Origin: Sphingobacterium sp. R2
Lineage (GTDB): Bacteria; Bacteroidota; Bacteroidia; Sphingobacteriales; Sphingobacteriaceae
Direction of reading: 5' to 3'
Assembly (NCBI RefSeq): GCF_040760075.1
Contig: NZ_CP142884.1
Coordinates: 3,162,001-3,226,000, forward strand
Length of the DNA stretch: 64,000 nucleotides
The position numbers were made by a program, and so were the translations under genes. Below, one piece after another: positions 36,595-45,937 of the stretch. The notes beneath the pieces are model-generated. The model saw nothing but the letters and a program-made list of their open reading frames with translations. It did no database searches and was not told the DNA's origin. How positions within the stretch are numbered: the stretch's first letter is position 1; every line of letters begins with the position of its first letter.

Positions 36595-37573
36595 GATCTA
36601 TAAAGTACTCTTTATGCTGATTGGTATAGGTACACTTGCCTATATGATTCAGGCAATGGGCATTGATGAGATTTGGAACAACCTTGAAAAAATCGGATGG
36701 TGGTTTTTGCCTGTACTTGGCAGTTGGGCAGTACTCTACTGGATGAATGCCATGGCATTCAAGGCAATTATTGAAGAGCCCGAATTACCTCAGACGGATG
36801 TGCCTTTTTGGAAAGTGTTACAACTGACGATATCGGGTTATGCAATAAATTATATTACGCCATTTGTTGCTTTAGGAGGAGAACCCTATCGTATTATTGA
36901 ACTCAAAAAATATGTTGGAGGCTCGAAGGCTGGTTCTTCGGTACTGTTGTACGGTGTCATGCATATCTTGTCCCATATTTTATTTTGGGTAGCTTCTGTT
37001 TTCCTTATCCTTTGGTTTGTACCGGCCAGTACGATGGTAAACGCGGCCTGTGCTGCGATTTTTGTAATGGCAATTATTTGTACTTGGCTATTTACAAAAT
37101 TTTATAAGAAGGGAATTACAGTTTCGCTTTTGAAAGCATTGTCTAAATTACCTTTGGTAGGTAAAAAAGTCAATCATTTGTTAGAAACGAAGTATGAAAC
37201 CTTAAATGATGTGGATCAGCAGGTGAAAAATCTTTTTCAAAATCGGCGCGACCGTTTCTACAAAGCTCTTTTCTGGGAGTTTGTAGCTCGGGTAGTGGGC
37301 TGTTTTGAGATTTATTTCATCGGTTTAGCCTTAGATATCAATATTGATTTTGTTGATGCCATGATCATCAGCTCAGGTTCATCATTATTTGCTAATCTTG
37401 TGTTTTTCTTTCCCATGCAATTGGGGACTCGGGAGGGAGGTTTAGCCATGGCTGTCATGAGTATAGGATTACCTGCTAAAGTCGGCATTTTTATGGGCGT
37501 TGTAACGAGAATTAGAGAAATTGTATGGATTATGATCGGCTTGGGCTGGATGAGTTTAGTAAAAAAGAAATAA
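36572..37573 (+). CDS. Lysylphosphatidylglycerol synthase-TM-like (UPF0104) membrane protein
   Basis: A 333-residue polytopic inner-membrane protein with about 7-8 helices, of the LPG_synthase_TM/UPF0104 type. Visible family features are 'NYITPFVALGGEPYRIIELKKY' and 'FPMQLGTREGGLAMAVMSIGL' (PxxxGxxEGG-like). Relatives are proposed lipid or glycolipid flippases. An alternative start is Met5 (36584). It overlaps the phosphatidyltransferase by 23 bp (or 11) and precedes the HAD gene directly. Moving the finished or precursor inositol lipid across the membrane is inferred. Confidence 0.86.
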   Translation: MIQPMGSKIYKVLFMLIGIGTLAYMIQAMGIDEIWNNLEKIGWWFLPVLGSWAVLYWMNAMAFKAIIEEPELPQTDVPFWKVLQLTISGYAINYITPFVALGGEPYRIIELKKYVGGSKAGSSVLLYGVMHILSHILFWVASVFLILWFVPASTMVNAACAAIFVMAIICTWLFTKFYKKGITVSLLKALSKLPLVGKKVNHLLETKYETLNDVDQQVKNLFQNRRDRFYKALFWEFVARVVGCFEIYFIGLALDINIDFVDAMIISSGSSLFANLVFFFPMQLGTREGGLAMAVMSIGLPAKVGIFMGVVTRIREIVWIMIGLGWMSLVKKK

Positions 37574-38281
37574 ATGAATAAGTTTAACATGAAGGGGATT
37601 ATTTTTGATTATGGTGGAACCTTGGATACAAATGGTGGTCATTGGGGAGCCGTTATCTGGTCGGGTTATGAAAAATACGAGGTTCCTGTAAATTTGAACG
37701 CTTTTCAGGAAGCCTATAGTTACGCAGAACGTCAAATGGCTTTACAACCGATTATTAAGCCTGACTTTGATTTTTTAGCGGTATTGAAGGCAAAGCTCAA
37801 TGTACAATTTGAATACCTTATTGCTGCAGGGTACGAACTAGATAAAACATTAGCTGATAAAATAGCATTTGATGGCTATTCCCTCGCGAAGAATACAGTT
37901 GATCAGGTGAAGCCGCTTCTAAATTCACTGCATGAAAAATATCCGATTGTGATGGTTTCCAACTTTTATGGCAATCTGAAATCTGTGCTTGCCGATTTTG
38001 GTATTTTACCTTATTTTCAGTCGGTTGTGGAATCTGCCGTTGTCGGTGTACGCAAACCTGATCCTGCAATTTATGCATTAGGTGTCGACAAATTAGGACT
38101 TCCTGCACAAGAAATCGTTGTCGTAGGCGACTCGTATAGTAAGGATATGGTCCCTGCTAAAGCTGTTGGATGCCAAACCTTATGGCTGAAGGGGCAGACG
38201 TGGGGCGAAGACAAATTGCAGGATACTTCGGCTGCAGATCAGCAGTTTACAAGTATCTTTGATTTAATGGACTTTGTTTAA
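37574..38281 (+). CDS. HAD-superfamily hydrolase
   Basis: A 235-residue HAD protein. Motif I is 'IIFDYGGTLD', with Gly where the second Asp of DxDxT is usual. Motif II lies at 'MVSNFYGNLK', motif III/IV at 'VVGVRKPDPAIY' and 'IVVVGDSYSKDMVPAKAVG'. Missing the general-acid Asp may lower phosphatase activity, though DYGGT variants are common in the family. It follows the flippase-like gene without a gap. It may dephosphorylate inositol phosphate or a lipid intermediate. Its end overlaps the convergent AraC gene by 18 bp. Confidence 0.88.
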   Translation: MNKFNMKGIIFDYGGTLDTNGGHWGAVIWSGYEKYEVPVNLNAFQEAYSYAERQMALQPIIKPDFDFLAVLKAKLNVQFEYLIAAGYELDKTLADKIAFDGYSLAKNTVDQVKPLLNSLHEKYPIVMVSNFYGNLKSVLADFGILPYFQSVVESAVVGVRKPDPAIYALGVDKLGLPAQEIVVVGDSYSKDMVPAKAVGCQTLWLKGQTWGEDKLQDTSAADQQFTSIFDLMDFV

Positions 38282-39154
38282 ATAGAGGTTCTGACGAAAT
38301 TCTTTAGGCGAGATACCCACATTTCGCTTAAAGAATTTGCCGAAAAAAGACGGATCCGAGAAGTGTAATTTCATTGCAATTTCACGCATCGTAAGCCCTT
38401 GGCAGAGTAAAGACTTTGCTTCTTCCACCAAGACATTCTGAATAAGTTCCATTGCTGATTTTCCTGTAAGCTCCTTTGTAATTACCGAGAGTTGCTTCGC
38501 CGTGATACCGAGTTGCACGGCATAAAATTTTACCATGTGTTCTTTATGAAATGACTTTTTGAGCAGCAAGTAAAAATTTGCCAGTATTTCTCGTTTCCGT
38601 GAAGGGATAGCAGATGTATTTCGTAGGTTTTGACTTCCTAATCGCGCAATTTCACAAAATAATATTTCTGTTAAAGACTTTACAATCTGACTTTTGAATA
38701 GGTAGTTCGACGCTTGCCGATCGTAGTGAATAAACTGCTTAAATAAATTAGACAGGTTAGTCGCATCTTGACTGGATAGCGACCAGATGTAACTATCGTT
38801 GATAGCCAGCGATTTTTTGGTTACATCAAAAAAATCCTGCTGAAAGTCCAATTTGAAGGTGAAATCCAATGTGAAGAAAAGCAAATACACTTCGCAGTCC
38901 CACGATTTGGCTACAGAAGAGCTATTGACTCTCGATGATGGACTGGTTAACAATAAGTGATTTTGTGCTACCTGTATGCGCTCATTATTGATGATAAAAG
39001 ACGTTTCGCCCCTTTTTATTAAACAGAGCGAATAGAGTTCACCCTTTTTTAGGATGTGCTGCTGCTCGGAACTGAAGACAGGTTTTGATTTATTGCCTTT
39101 AAAATGAAAAACATAAAAGCCCTTATTTTCGAATGGTATTTCCTTTACAGTCAT
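38264..39154 (-). CDS. AraC-family transcriptional regulator
   Basis: A 296-residue regulator with an N-terminal cupin-like sensor part and a C-terminal AraC domain (about 195-290): 'AVQLGITAKQLSVITKELTGKSAMELIQN' and 'EIAMKLHFSDPSFFGKFFKRNVGISPKEFR'. The latter is the second helix-turn-helix. It lies 2 bp after the dipeptidase gene on the same strand, so they are probably co-transcribed. Targets and effector are unknown. Confidence 0.93.
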   Translation of the reverse strand: MTVKEIPFENKGFYVFHFKGNKSKPVFSSEQQHILKKGELYSLCLIKRGETSFIINNERIQVAQNHLLLTSPSSRVNSSSVAKSWDCEVYLLFFTLDFTFKLDFQQDFFDVTKKSLAINDSYIWSLSSQDATNLSNLFKQFIHYDRQASNYLFKSQIVKSLTEILFCEIARLGSQNLRNTSAIPSRKREILANFYLLLKKSFHKEHMVKFYAVQLGITAKQLSVITKELTGKSAMELIQNVLVEEAKSLLCQGLTMREIAMKLHFSDPSFFGKFFKRNVGISPKEFRQNLYLNKVH

Positions 39155-39156
39155 GT

Positions 39157-39837
39157 TTACTTCACGATAAAATCAAAATAAGTTTTACGATAAGGTTCAT
39201 TTTGCAACGTATAGTGCCACCATTCTTTATCGTAAGCTTTAAACCCAAATTTAGCCATCGCTTCTTTTAGAATTTTTCTATTTTCTTTTTGTGTTGCCGT
39301 CAGATTTGCATATTGATGGTGTGACACAGCTCCGAAAAAATCGAACGGCCCGCCCATGTCAATTTCTTTGTTGTCTTTCAGGCTAATGATCGTAAGATCT
39401 ACTGTACTGCCACGGCTATGGCCTGATTTGGAAGCGATAAACCCTAGGCTGAACAAATTCTTCTTATCGAGATGTGGATAAAACTCTTTTTTTGCAATGG
39501 TGTCGTCAGTTTTTAATGACCAAGACTTGAAGTTGTCAACAGCGCGCTGCGGACGGTAGGCATCAAATATTTTCAAGCCCAAACCTTTTTTATTTAAATG
39601 GTTTTCCACCTGCTGCAGTGCGATGGCTGCCCGCTTAGTTAAAATCGCAACAGGCTTTGCATAACCCCGTATTGGTCTTCCTGTAAAGTTGTGACTGCCG
39701 AAATAACGCATTTCCAAGCTAATCTTAGGAATGATGTCCGTGACATATACAAAATCCGATGGTATGCTTTTTTCCTGTGCACAGATAAATGAACTTAAAA
39801 AGCTTAAACCAAGTGCAAGACACAAGTTGATTTTCAT
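39157..39837 (-). CDS. ddpX: D-alanyl-D-alanine dipeptidase (VanX/DdpX family)
   Basis: Met6 of the open frame (39837) gives a normal signal peptide ('MKINLCLALGLSFLSSFICAQ'), so it is preferred; 226 residues. Zinc and catalytic motifs of VanX are visible: 'FDAYRPQRAV' (Arg), 'SGHSRGSTVDLT' (His, Asp) and 'KEWWHYT' (Glu, His). It cleaves D-Ala-D-Ala in the periplasm, usually for peptidoglycan recycling or nutrition. No VanA/VanH partners are nearby, so vancomycin resistance is not suggested. Confidence 0.93.
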   Translation of the reverse strand: MKINLCLALGLSFLSSFICAQEKSIPSDFVYVTDIIPKISLEMRYFGSHNFTGRPIRGYAKPVAILTKRAAIALQQVENHLNKKGLGLKIFDAYRPQRAVDNFKSWSLKTDDTIAKKEFYPHLDKKNLFSLGFIASKSGHSRGSTVDLTIISLKDNKEIDMGGPFDFFGAVSHHQYANLTATQKENRKILKEAMAKFGFKAYDKEWWHYTLQNEPYRKTYFDFIVK

Positions 39838-39947
39838 GGAATGAAGATACAACTTGCGCTTGAATTAATATAATAAAACGTTGATTCTCGTCCGTATTTA
39901 AATCATCCGCCAATTTCCGTCTATTGTCTTTTAAATAGAAAATGCAC

Positions 39948-42017
39948 CTAATGATCAGCTAATTTCTTTCTCAGGTAATTGTATATTTCAATTTGTGACC
40001 GGCATGGCGCCTTGGTATTCTCTACATAATGATTGCTCAGCGAATTGTTTAATATCCGTGCCTTGACATTATCATTAAGCTGAATTTGAAGCATTTCTTT
40101 TAAATCCTCCTTTATTTTTTTGTTTGTTATTTTTACGGCTGCTTCAATACGATGATCGAGGTTTCGTGTCATCCAGTCCGCTGACGAAATAAATAGCTGC
40201 TCTCGGCCAGCGTTATAAAAATACATCACACGTGCATGTTCTAAATATTCGTCTACTATTGAAATGGCATTCATCTGCAGTTTAAAATTCTTCTGGTTTG
40301 TTGCGCAGTAGATTCCCCTAATAATAAGGTCGATTTTAACACCAGCCGTTGCCGCATCGTAGAGCTTTTTAATCATTTCCTTGTCGCTCAGTGAATTTAC
40401 CTTCACAATAAGGTAAGCTTTTCGCCCAGCTTTGGCTTCTGCAATTTCTTGATCGATATAATGAAGCAGCTCTTTGCGCATATCCGTTGGGCATACCAAA
40501 AGGCTTTTACAATTTTTGATAATTTCAGCGGGGTTTGATTTAGGACGTCGAAGGTAATTGAAAATCTTATTGATATCGGCAATCACATCTCTGTTACTCG
40601 TTAACAGGCAATAGTCTCCATATAATTTTGCTGTTTTTTCATTGATATTTCCTGTACTGACAAAACCATATTGGATTGTTTTCATGCCAGCACGTTTTTT
40701 TATAACACATAGTTTTGCATGTACTTTTTTATTTGGGATACCAGTCAATACTTTAATGCCCTCCAATTCGAGCTTTTCCTTCCAGTCCAGGTTATTTTCC
40801 TCATCAAATCTTGCACGGAGTTCGAGCATCACCGTGACTTCTTTTCCATTGCGAGCGGCATTGATCAAGGCATTTGCAATTTTTGAACTTGAAGCTAAGC
40901 GGTATGCTGTAATCTGTATGGTCTTCACATCCGGATCCATCGCTGCCTCGCGGAGAAGATCAATAATCGGTCTAAACTCATGATAAGGAAAGGAGAGTAG
41001 CACATCCCTTTTTAGTACAGTATCCGTTACACGCTCGTAATTTTGAAAACTAGGATGCGGAAAAGACGTTCTCTCCAATGGTTGATTGTAGGACTTAAAT
41101 ACATTTGGAAAGTCCATAAAGTGTTTAAAGTTGTGTATTTTCTGCCCTGGAATAATACTATCTTTTTTGGATAAGTTAAGTTTTTTGATCAAGAATTCCA
41201 CCAACTTCGTGTTCATTTCTTGGTCGAATACAAAGCGTGTCGGTTTGCCTTTTCTTCTATTTTTTACCCCTTTGCTAATTTTCTCAACAAGGCTTGTATT
41301 GATGTCGTTATCAATGTCAAATTCGGCGTCTTTCGTTACTTTAAAGACATGAGCATGGAATACATCGAAACCAAAATAGGAAAATATCAATGGCAGATTA
41401 AACTTGATCACATCCTCCAAAAGTATAATGTGCTTTTCATCCTTTGGTGACGGTAACTGTACGAAGCGCCCATTTGAACTTGTAGGAATCTCAATGAGAG
41501 CAAATTTCGTTTCATATTGCCATTCCCTTTTCCCCATAGCAATACCCAAATAAAGACTCTTGTCGCGAATATAGGGCATTGGTCGTACGTCATCTAATAT
41601 TAAGGGGATAACGTTCGATTCGACGTCATCCTGATAATAGTCACTGACAAATTTTTGCTGTTCGACATTCAGTTCTTCGCTGGTTTTAATATAGACATGT
41701 TGTTTGGCCATATCTTTTTGGATACGGTTCCAGGTACTGTCAAATTTCTTTTGCTGTTTGATCACCCTGATATTGAGTTCTTCGAGAATGAGCTGTGGGT
41801 CTTCATAAAATGACTGGTTGGCACTTTTGTCTTTTAGGTCTATAGCTCGCTTTAGTCCTGCAACACGTACACGGAAAAATTCATCAAGGTTATTTGAAAA
41901 TATACCTAAAAATTTGATTCTTAGGGGTAAAGGAACCGTTTCGTCCGCAGCTTCCTGGAGCACTCTTCCATTAAAGCTCAACCAACTAACATCTCTAGGA
42001 ATAAATTTCTTCGCCAT
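39948..42017 (-). CDS. ppk1: Polyphosphate kinase 1
   Basis: A 689-residue Ppk1 of full length. The N-terminal part opens 'PRDVSWLSFNGRVLQEA'. Catalytic-domain motifs include 'KKVHAKLCVIKKR' (the autophosphorylated His in VHAKL), 'FVSTGNINEKTAKLYGD' and 'DHRIEAAVKI'. It polymerises the gamma phosphate of ATP into polyphosphate, at the membrane or in the cytosol. It is monocistronic. A TAGTTTTG -7 match lies about 30 bp upstream of the start on the minus strand. Confidence 0.97.
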   Translation of the reverse strand: MAKKFIPRDVSWLSFNGRVLQEAADETVPLPLRIKFLGIFSNNLDEFFRVRVAGLKRAIDLKDKSANQSFYEDPQLILEELNIRVIKQQKKFDSTWNRIQKDMAKQHVYIKTSEELNVEQQKFVSDYYQDDVESNVIPLILDDVRPMPYIRDKSLYLGIAMGKREWQYETKFALIEIPTSSNGRFVQLPSPKDEKHIILLEDVIKFNLPLIFSYFGFDVFHAHVFKVTKDAEFDIDNDINTSLVEKISKGVKNRRKGKPTRFVFDQEMNTKLVEFLIKKLNLSKKDSIIPGQKIHNFKHFMDFPNVFKSYNQPLERTSFPHPSFQNYERVTDTVLKRDVLLSFPYHEFRPIIDLLREAAMDPDVKTIQITAYRLASSSKIANALINAARNGKEVTVMLELRARFDEENNLDWKEKLELEGIKVLTGIPNKKVHAKLCVIKKRAGMKTIQYGFVSTGNINEKTAKLYGDYCLLTSNRDVIADINKIFNYLRRPKSNPAEIIKNCKSLLVCPTDMRKELLHYIDQEIAEAKAGRKAYLIVKVNSLSDKEMIKKLYDAATAGVKIDLIIRGIYCATNQKNFKLQMNAISIVDEYLEHARVMYFYNAGREQLFISSADWMTRNLDHRIEAAVKITNKKIKEDLKEMLQIQLNDNVKARILNNSLSNHYVENTKAPCRSQIEIYNYLRKKLADH

Positions 42018-42110
42018 AACTAAATATACGTAAATTTAAAAAGCAAAACTATAGCTCTATCGGGTATAATCGAACTTTTTTGTGTTAACGAATTATTAAG
42101 TTATTCCAAA

Positions 42111-42149
42111 AAATATCCCCGAAGGTTTATAAAAACTTCGGGGATATTT
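42111..42149 (-). terminator. Terminator of the 42.2-kb hypothetical gene
   Basis: A perfect 14-bp stem (AAATATCCCCGAAG with CTTCGGGGATATTT, 11-nt loop) runs into further T on the minus strand. It lies 18 bp after the gene at 42168-42545 and upstream of ppk1. Confidence 0.85.
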
Positions 42150-42167
42150 CTTTCCGTTTGGCAAGGT

Positions 42168-42545
42168 CTAGTCCTTTTTTCCGTATTTCTTTGAGATTTG
42201 AATTGCTTTGAATTTTGTGGTGTCGAAATGCGGTGTATCGATCGATAGACTTGTTGGATAAGGAGCCGTTCGATCGAAGAAGTACACGGTTGTTATACTT
42301 CCATAGTCATTAACAGGCATGAGCTCAAGACAGCCTGTATAATCTGCATTTAAAATGTCACCCACGGTCACAGCATAGATACGGATGATACCACCTTTAT
42401 TTTGTTCATTTCTGACAAACGCAACTTCCTTAAACCCCCCTGGTAAATCTTCAATACTTTTTTGATTGAAGCTATCTTTTAAAATAAATCCCAACAGCAC
42501 CAAAATTGGTATGGCCAGCAGCCATAACCTTTTATTCTTCTTCAT
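42168..42545 (-). CDS. Hypothetical membrane-anchored protein
   Basis: A 125-residue protein, not recognised. A basic N-terminus followed by 'LWLLAIPILVLLGFIL' is an uncleaved anchor or signal; the rest is a small beta-rich domain exposed in the periplasm ('GGIIRIYAVTVGD', 'ITTVYFFDR'). It follows the DJ-1/PfpI gene by 10 bp on the same strand and precedes a strong terminator. Confidence 0.7.
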   Translation of the reverse strand: MKKNKRLWLLAIPILVLLGFILKDSFNQKSIEDLPGGFKEVAFVRNEQNKGGIIRIYAVTVGDILNADYTGCLELMPVNDYGSITTVYFFDRTAPYPTSLSIDTPHFDTTKFKAIQISKKYGKKD

Positions 42546-42555
42546 TAAAATACAC

Positions 42556-43134
42556 TTAAATTGTAATTGTTATGCCTAATAATTTGTAAAACTCTTTCAA
42601 AATTGCCTGATGTCCTGGCCAAGCGGGAGAAGTGACCAAATTTCCATCCACGACTGCTTGATCTGCAGGGATATTTTTCCACGTACCACCAGCCAATTCG
42701 ATATCCGGACCTACAGCAACATAGGCGGTGAGCGTACGTCCTTCAAGAACCTTTGCTGCCGTCAGCACTTGAATACCATGACATATTGCCGCGACAGGTT
42801 TATTATGTTCAAAGAAGTGTCTTGTAATCTCCAAAACACGTTTGTTAAGGCGTATATATTCTGCCGATCGGCCACCAGCAATATATAAACCATCATAATC
42901 TTCAACATTTACCTGATCGAAATCCGTATTGATAGCGAAATTATGTCCGCGCAATTCTTTATAGGTCTGGTCGCCCGTAAAATCATGGACTGCTGTTGGC
43001 ACTACATCACCGCTTTTTCGGTCTGGTGCAATTGCATCTACAGTTATTCCTATGGAACCCATTGCCTGAAATGGAACCATCGCTTCGTAATCTTCTACAA
43101 AGTCTCCTACTAGTAATAATATTTTTTTTGCCAT
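42556..43134 (-). CDS. DJ-1/PfpI-family protein
   Basis: A 192-residue DJ-1/PfpI protein. The nucleophile-elbow Cys lies in 'AAICHGIQVL' and the family Glu in 'GDFVEDYEAM'; 'LYIAGGRSAEYIRLN' precedes them. Relatives are proteases, glyoxalases or stress proteins, and the precise activity here is not known. It is cytoplasmic. The neighbouring gene upstream on the same strand is an FMN reductase, a weak hint of a redox or stress group. Confidence 0.92.
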   Translation of the reverse strand: MAKKILLLVGDFVEDYEAMVPFQAMGSIGITVDAIAPDRKSGDVVPTAVHDFTGDQTYKELRGHNFAINTDFDQVNVEDYDGLYIAGGRSAEYIRLNKRVLEITRHFFEHNKPVAAICHGIQVLTAAKVLEGRTLTAYVAVGPDIELAGGTWKNIPADQAVVDGNLVTSPAWPGHQAILKEFYKLLGITITI

Positions 43135-43212
43135 ATCAAAAAACCTCTTTTAATAGGTTTTCAATTTACATATTAAAAGAGGTTTTCACAATGATTATTT
43201 GTTAATCTTTTG

Positions 43213-43776
43213 TCAACCTTGTATCGCTAATTTTTCCGCAAGAATACGTTTTGTCTTTCTTACTTTAGCCTCTAATTGACTTCTTAAGGTCGGATCTATA
43301 ATCCCTTTACCTTCTTCAAAATTTTTGTGAAATTCAGGAAGAGAGAATGAATCTAATATATCCGCACCATCCCAGGTAATTCGGTTGACAGCAGTGTTCA
43401 ATACAGTTGCACCACCCATTGGACCTGGTGCCGTAGCTAACAAGAAAACAGGTTTGCCGTTGAATAATTTACGATTGGGAATACGCGAAACCCAGTCAAC
43501 AATATTTTTGTAGGCTGAAGTATACGAACCATTATGTTCAGCCAAAGAAATCAAAAGAAAATCTGCCGCATCCATTTTTGCGGCAAAGTCATAAGCCAAT
43601 TGCGGAATGCCTAGCTCCGCTTCTCTATCGTAAGAATAGATAGGCATTTCAAAATGGTTTAGGTCGAGCAATTCGATGGTATCTTCTGCTTCTTTGTAGT
43701 ATTTCGACGTACTTGTGACGAACATTTTATTGATAGAATTTTTATTGCTTGTGCCTGCAAATGCTAATATTTTCAT
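43213..43776 (-). CDS. NADPH-dependent FMN reductase-family protein
   Basis: A 187-residue flavodoxin-like protein. The FMN phosphate loop is 'AGTSNKNSINKMF' at the start; 'LISLAEHNGSYTSAYKNIVDWVSR' is the flavin-ring and dimer segment, and 'ATAPGPMGGATVLNT' follows. It probably reduces flavins, quinones or azo compounds with NADPH. A second member is encoded at 46856-47434 with only moderate similarity. Confidence 0.92.
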   Translation of the reverse strand: MKILAFAGTSNKNSINKMFVTSTSKYYKEAEDTIELLDLNHFEMPIYSYDREAELGIPQLAYDFAAKMDAADFLLISLAEHNGSYTSAYKNIVDWVSRIPNRKLFNGKPVFLLATAPGPMGGATVLNTAVNRITWDGADILDSFSLPEFHKNFEEGKGIIDPTLRSQLEAKVRKTKRILAEKLAIQG

Positions 43777-43905
43777 CGTTATATTATTAATTTAATCTTT
43801 ATTCCTTTTATTTACAGTCTTTCTTACTTTAAAAGATGGTCAAACATACAATATAATCGTTAAAAAAAAGTCAATCAAATGTCTTTGTGGGATACGGAAG
43901 TGTAT

Positions 43906-44814
43906 TTATTGATGTACATCAATAAAATTGAAACGTTCATACATACCAAGAATGCCTGTTAATCCGCCGGTATGCACCACAAGTATTTTGTCTGCTGGAG
44001 TGAAGTAATCATTTTTTATCAGATCATCCACGGCATAGAGCAATTTGCCGGTATATGTAGGCTCAATCAGTATCCCAGTAGTTGTTACAAAATTTTGAAC
44101 AAAAGACAATAAGTCGGCAGTTGCTTTTGCATAGCCTCCAAAATGGTAATTAAGATGTAAAATAGGAGCAGTTATGTTGGGGTAAAGTTGATCGACTTCC
44201 GCTTGAATAAAGCCTCCATTCTTTAAAACAGGTATACCATGCACACGCGTCAATGCATCCCGTTTATCTATGGCGTTGGCTATTCCCGCCAATGTTGTGC
44301 CGGTACCACAAGCGGTAAAAATATGCTGGTATTCTTGTTGGAGTTCATCGACCAGTTCGGCGCAACCTTTAGCTCCGAGCGTACCGTAACCGCCTTCATG
44401 TATATAGAATGTCGTTGGATCCTGACCAAAATAACGCTCGTATAAATTTTCTTTATTTCGGTATGATTCGCGGTCGACGTAAATAAGCTGCATGCCAAAC
44501 AGTCGGCACATGGCTAAAACTGGGTTGTTGACGCCTTCTTCCCCTCTGACAAATGCGGTTGTTCTAAACTTAAAGCTTGCTCCGGCGCAGGCTGTAGCTA
44601 AAAGATGATTGCTCCAGGCACCTCCAAATGTAACAAGATGATTCTTCTGAAGCCGTATTGCTTCCGCTAGATTGTATTTTAATTTACGCCATTTATTCCC
44701 TGAAATAAAAGGATGTATGAAGTCATCCCGCTTAAGCGTTACTTTTACATGCTTCTTCTCCCAAGCAGGGAGATGCAATTCAGTTTCGGGACTGTGGATT
44801 TTGAACGGCAACAT
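43906..44814 (-). CDS. ACC deaminase/D-cysteine desulfhydrase-family PLP enzyme
   Basis: The start at 44814 (Met33 of the frame) is preferred because conserved sequence begins there and the longer version would run into the promoter of the divergent rluD gene; 302 residues. The PLP Lys is in 'FISGNKWRKLKYNL'; 'TFGGAWSNHLLATA' and 'ACGTGTTLAGIA' bind cofactor. Family members deaminate D-cysteine or 1-aminocyclopropane-1-carboxylate. The first is likelier in this kind of bacterium, but the sequence does not decide. Confidence 0.9.
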   Translation of the reverse strand: MLPFKIHSPETELHLPAWEKKHVKVTLKRDDFIHPFISGNKWRKLKYNLAEAIRLQKNHLVTFGGAWSNHLLATACAGASFKFRTTAFVRGEEGVNNPVLAMCRLFGMQLIYVDRESYRNKENLYERYFGQDPTTFYIHEGGYGTLGAKGCAELVDELQQEYQHIFTACGTGTTLAGIANAIDKRDALTRVHGIPVLKNGGFIQAEVDQLYPNITAPILHLNYHFGGYAKATADLLSFVQNFVTTTGILIEPTYTGKLLYAVDDLIKNDYFTPADKILVVHTGGLTGILGMYERFNFIDVHQ

Positions 44815-44871
44815 AACATTAAATGAAAACAAATTTAACGAAAATTGTTTCATTTGGTTTATTTTTGTAGG

Positions 44872-45918
44872 ATGACAGAACAAATTGGATTGCAAGATCA
44901 GGAAGAACAAGAATTATTTGAACATCTACGGATAGAGGTGGACAAGGGGCAGGCATTACTCCGCATTGATAAATATCTGATGAACAGAGTGGAAAATGCT
45001 ACGCGGAGTAAAATTCAGCATGCGATAGAAGCAGGTTCTGTCATGGTCAACGGTAAGGAAATTAAGGCGAGCTATAAAGTCAGACCTAGTGATGTAATTA
45101 CATTGGTGTTGCCTGATCCCCCGCGTGATAATGAAGTCTATCCAGAAAATATTCCTTTGGATATCAAATATGAAGATGATGACGTTCTGATTGTGAACAA
45201 AGAGGCTGGAATGGTTGTACATCCAGGATATAATAATTATACAGGAACTTTGGTGAATGCGCTCACCTATCATATTCAGCAGCTGCCACAGCTACCGGGA
45301 AATTCTGATCGTCCGGGATTAGTACACCGAATTGATAAAGATACATCTGGGTTATTGGTTATCGCCAAAAATGAAAAGTCCATGGCCTTTTTGGCGAAAC
45401 AGTTTTTCGACCACAGCATTACACGCAAGTATATCGCCATGGTATGGGGTGATTTAAAAGAAGACGGAACGATAACAGGTTATATTGGACGTCATCTTAA
45501 GGACAGACGCATCATGGCGATGTATGATAGTGAAGAGAAGGGGCGTTGGTCGGTAACACACTATAAAGTTTTGGAGCGCTTAGGTTATGTCACTTTAATC
45601 GAATGCCAGCTAGAAACGGGAAGAACACATCAGATCCGTACGCATATGCAGTCTATCGGGCATCCGCTATTTAACGATGCTATGTATGGCGGAGACAAGA
45701 TTTTAAAAGGTACCGTGTTTTCAAAGTATAAGCAGTTTGTTGATAACTGTTTTTCTTTGCTGCCTCGTCAAGCACTGCATGCGCAAGTACTGGGATTCAT
45801 TCATCCTACCACAAAAGAAAAAATGTACTTTGAAGTACCATACCCTGAAGATTTTCGTTTAGCTTTAGAAAAATGGCGCGGATACGCAGCAAATTCAATG
45901 GCTGTAGAAAATGGTTAA
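44872..45918 (+). CDS. rluD: Ribosomal large subunit pseudouridine synthase, RluD family
   Basis: The ATG at 44872 is preferred over an upstream frame extension, giving 348 residues. An S4 RNA-binding domain (about 20-80) precedes a pseudouridine synthase domain with the catalytic Asp in 'LVHRIDKDTSGLLVIAK' and 'ETGRTHQIRTHM'. It converts uridines of 23S rRNA to pseudouridine. TATTTTTG at 44860-44867 matches a -7 element only 4 bp before the ATG, implying a near-leaderless mRNA. The aminotransferase gene follows 19 bp later. Confidence 0.95.
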   Translation: MTEQIGLQDQEEQELFEHLRIEVDKGQALLRIDKYLMNRVENATRSKIQHAIEAGSVMVNGKEIKASYKVRPSDVITLVLPDPPRDNEVYPENIPLDIKYEDDDVLIVNKEAGMVVHPGYNNYTGTLVNALTYHIQQLPQLPGNSDRPGLVHRIDKDTSGLLVIAKNEKSMAFLAKQFFDHSITRKYIAMVWGDLKEDGTITGYIGRHLKDRRIMAMYDSEEKGRWSVTHYKVLERLGYVTLIECQLETGRTHQIRTHMQSIGHPLFNDAMYGGDKILKGTVFSKYKQFVDNCFSLLPRQALHAQVLGFIHPTTKEKMYFEVPYPEDFRLALEKWRGYAANSMAVENG

Positions 45919-45937
45919 AATTTAGAACAAAATTAAG

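Noticed and set aside
39157..39837. Vancomycin resistance (VanX)
   Set aside because: No VanA-, VanH- or VanS/R-like genes are adjacent; DdpX-type dipeptidases serve general peptidoglycan turnover.
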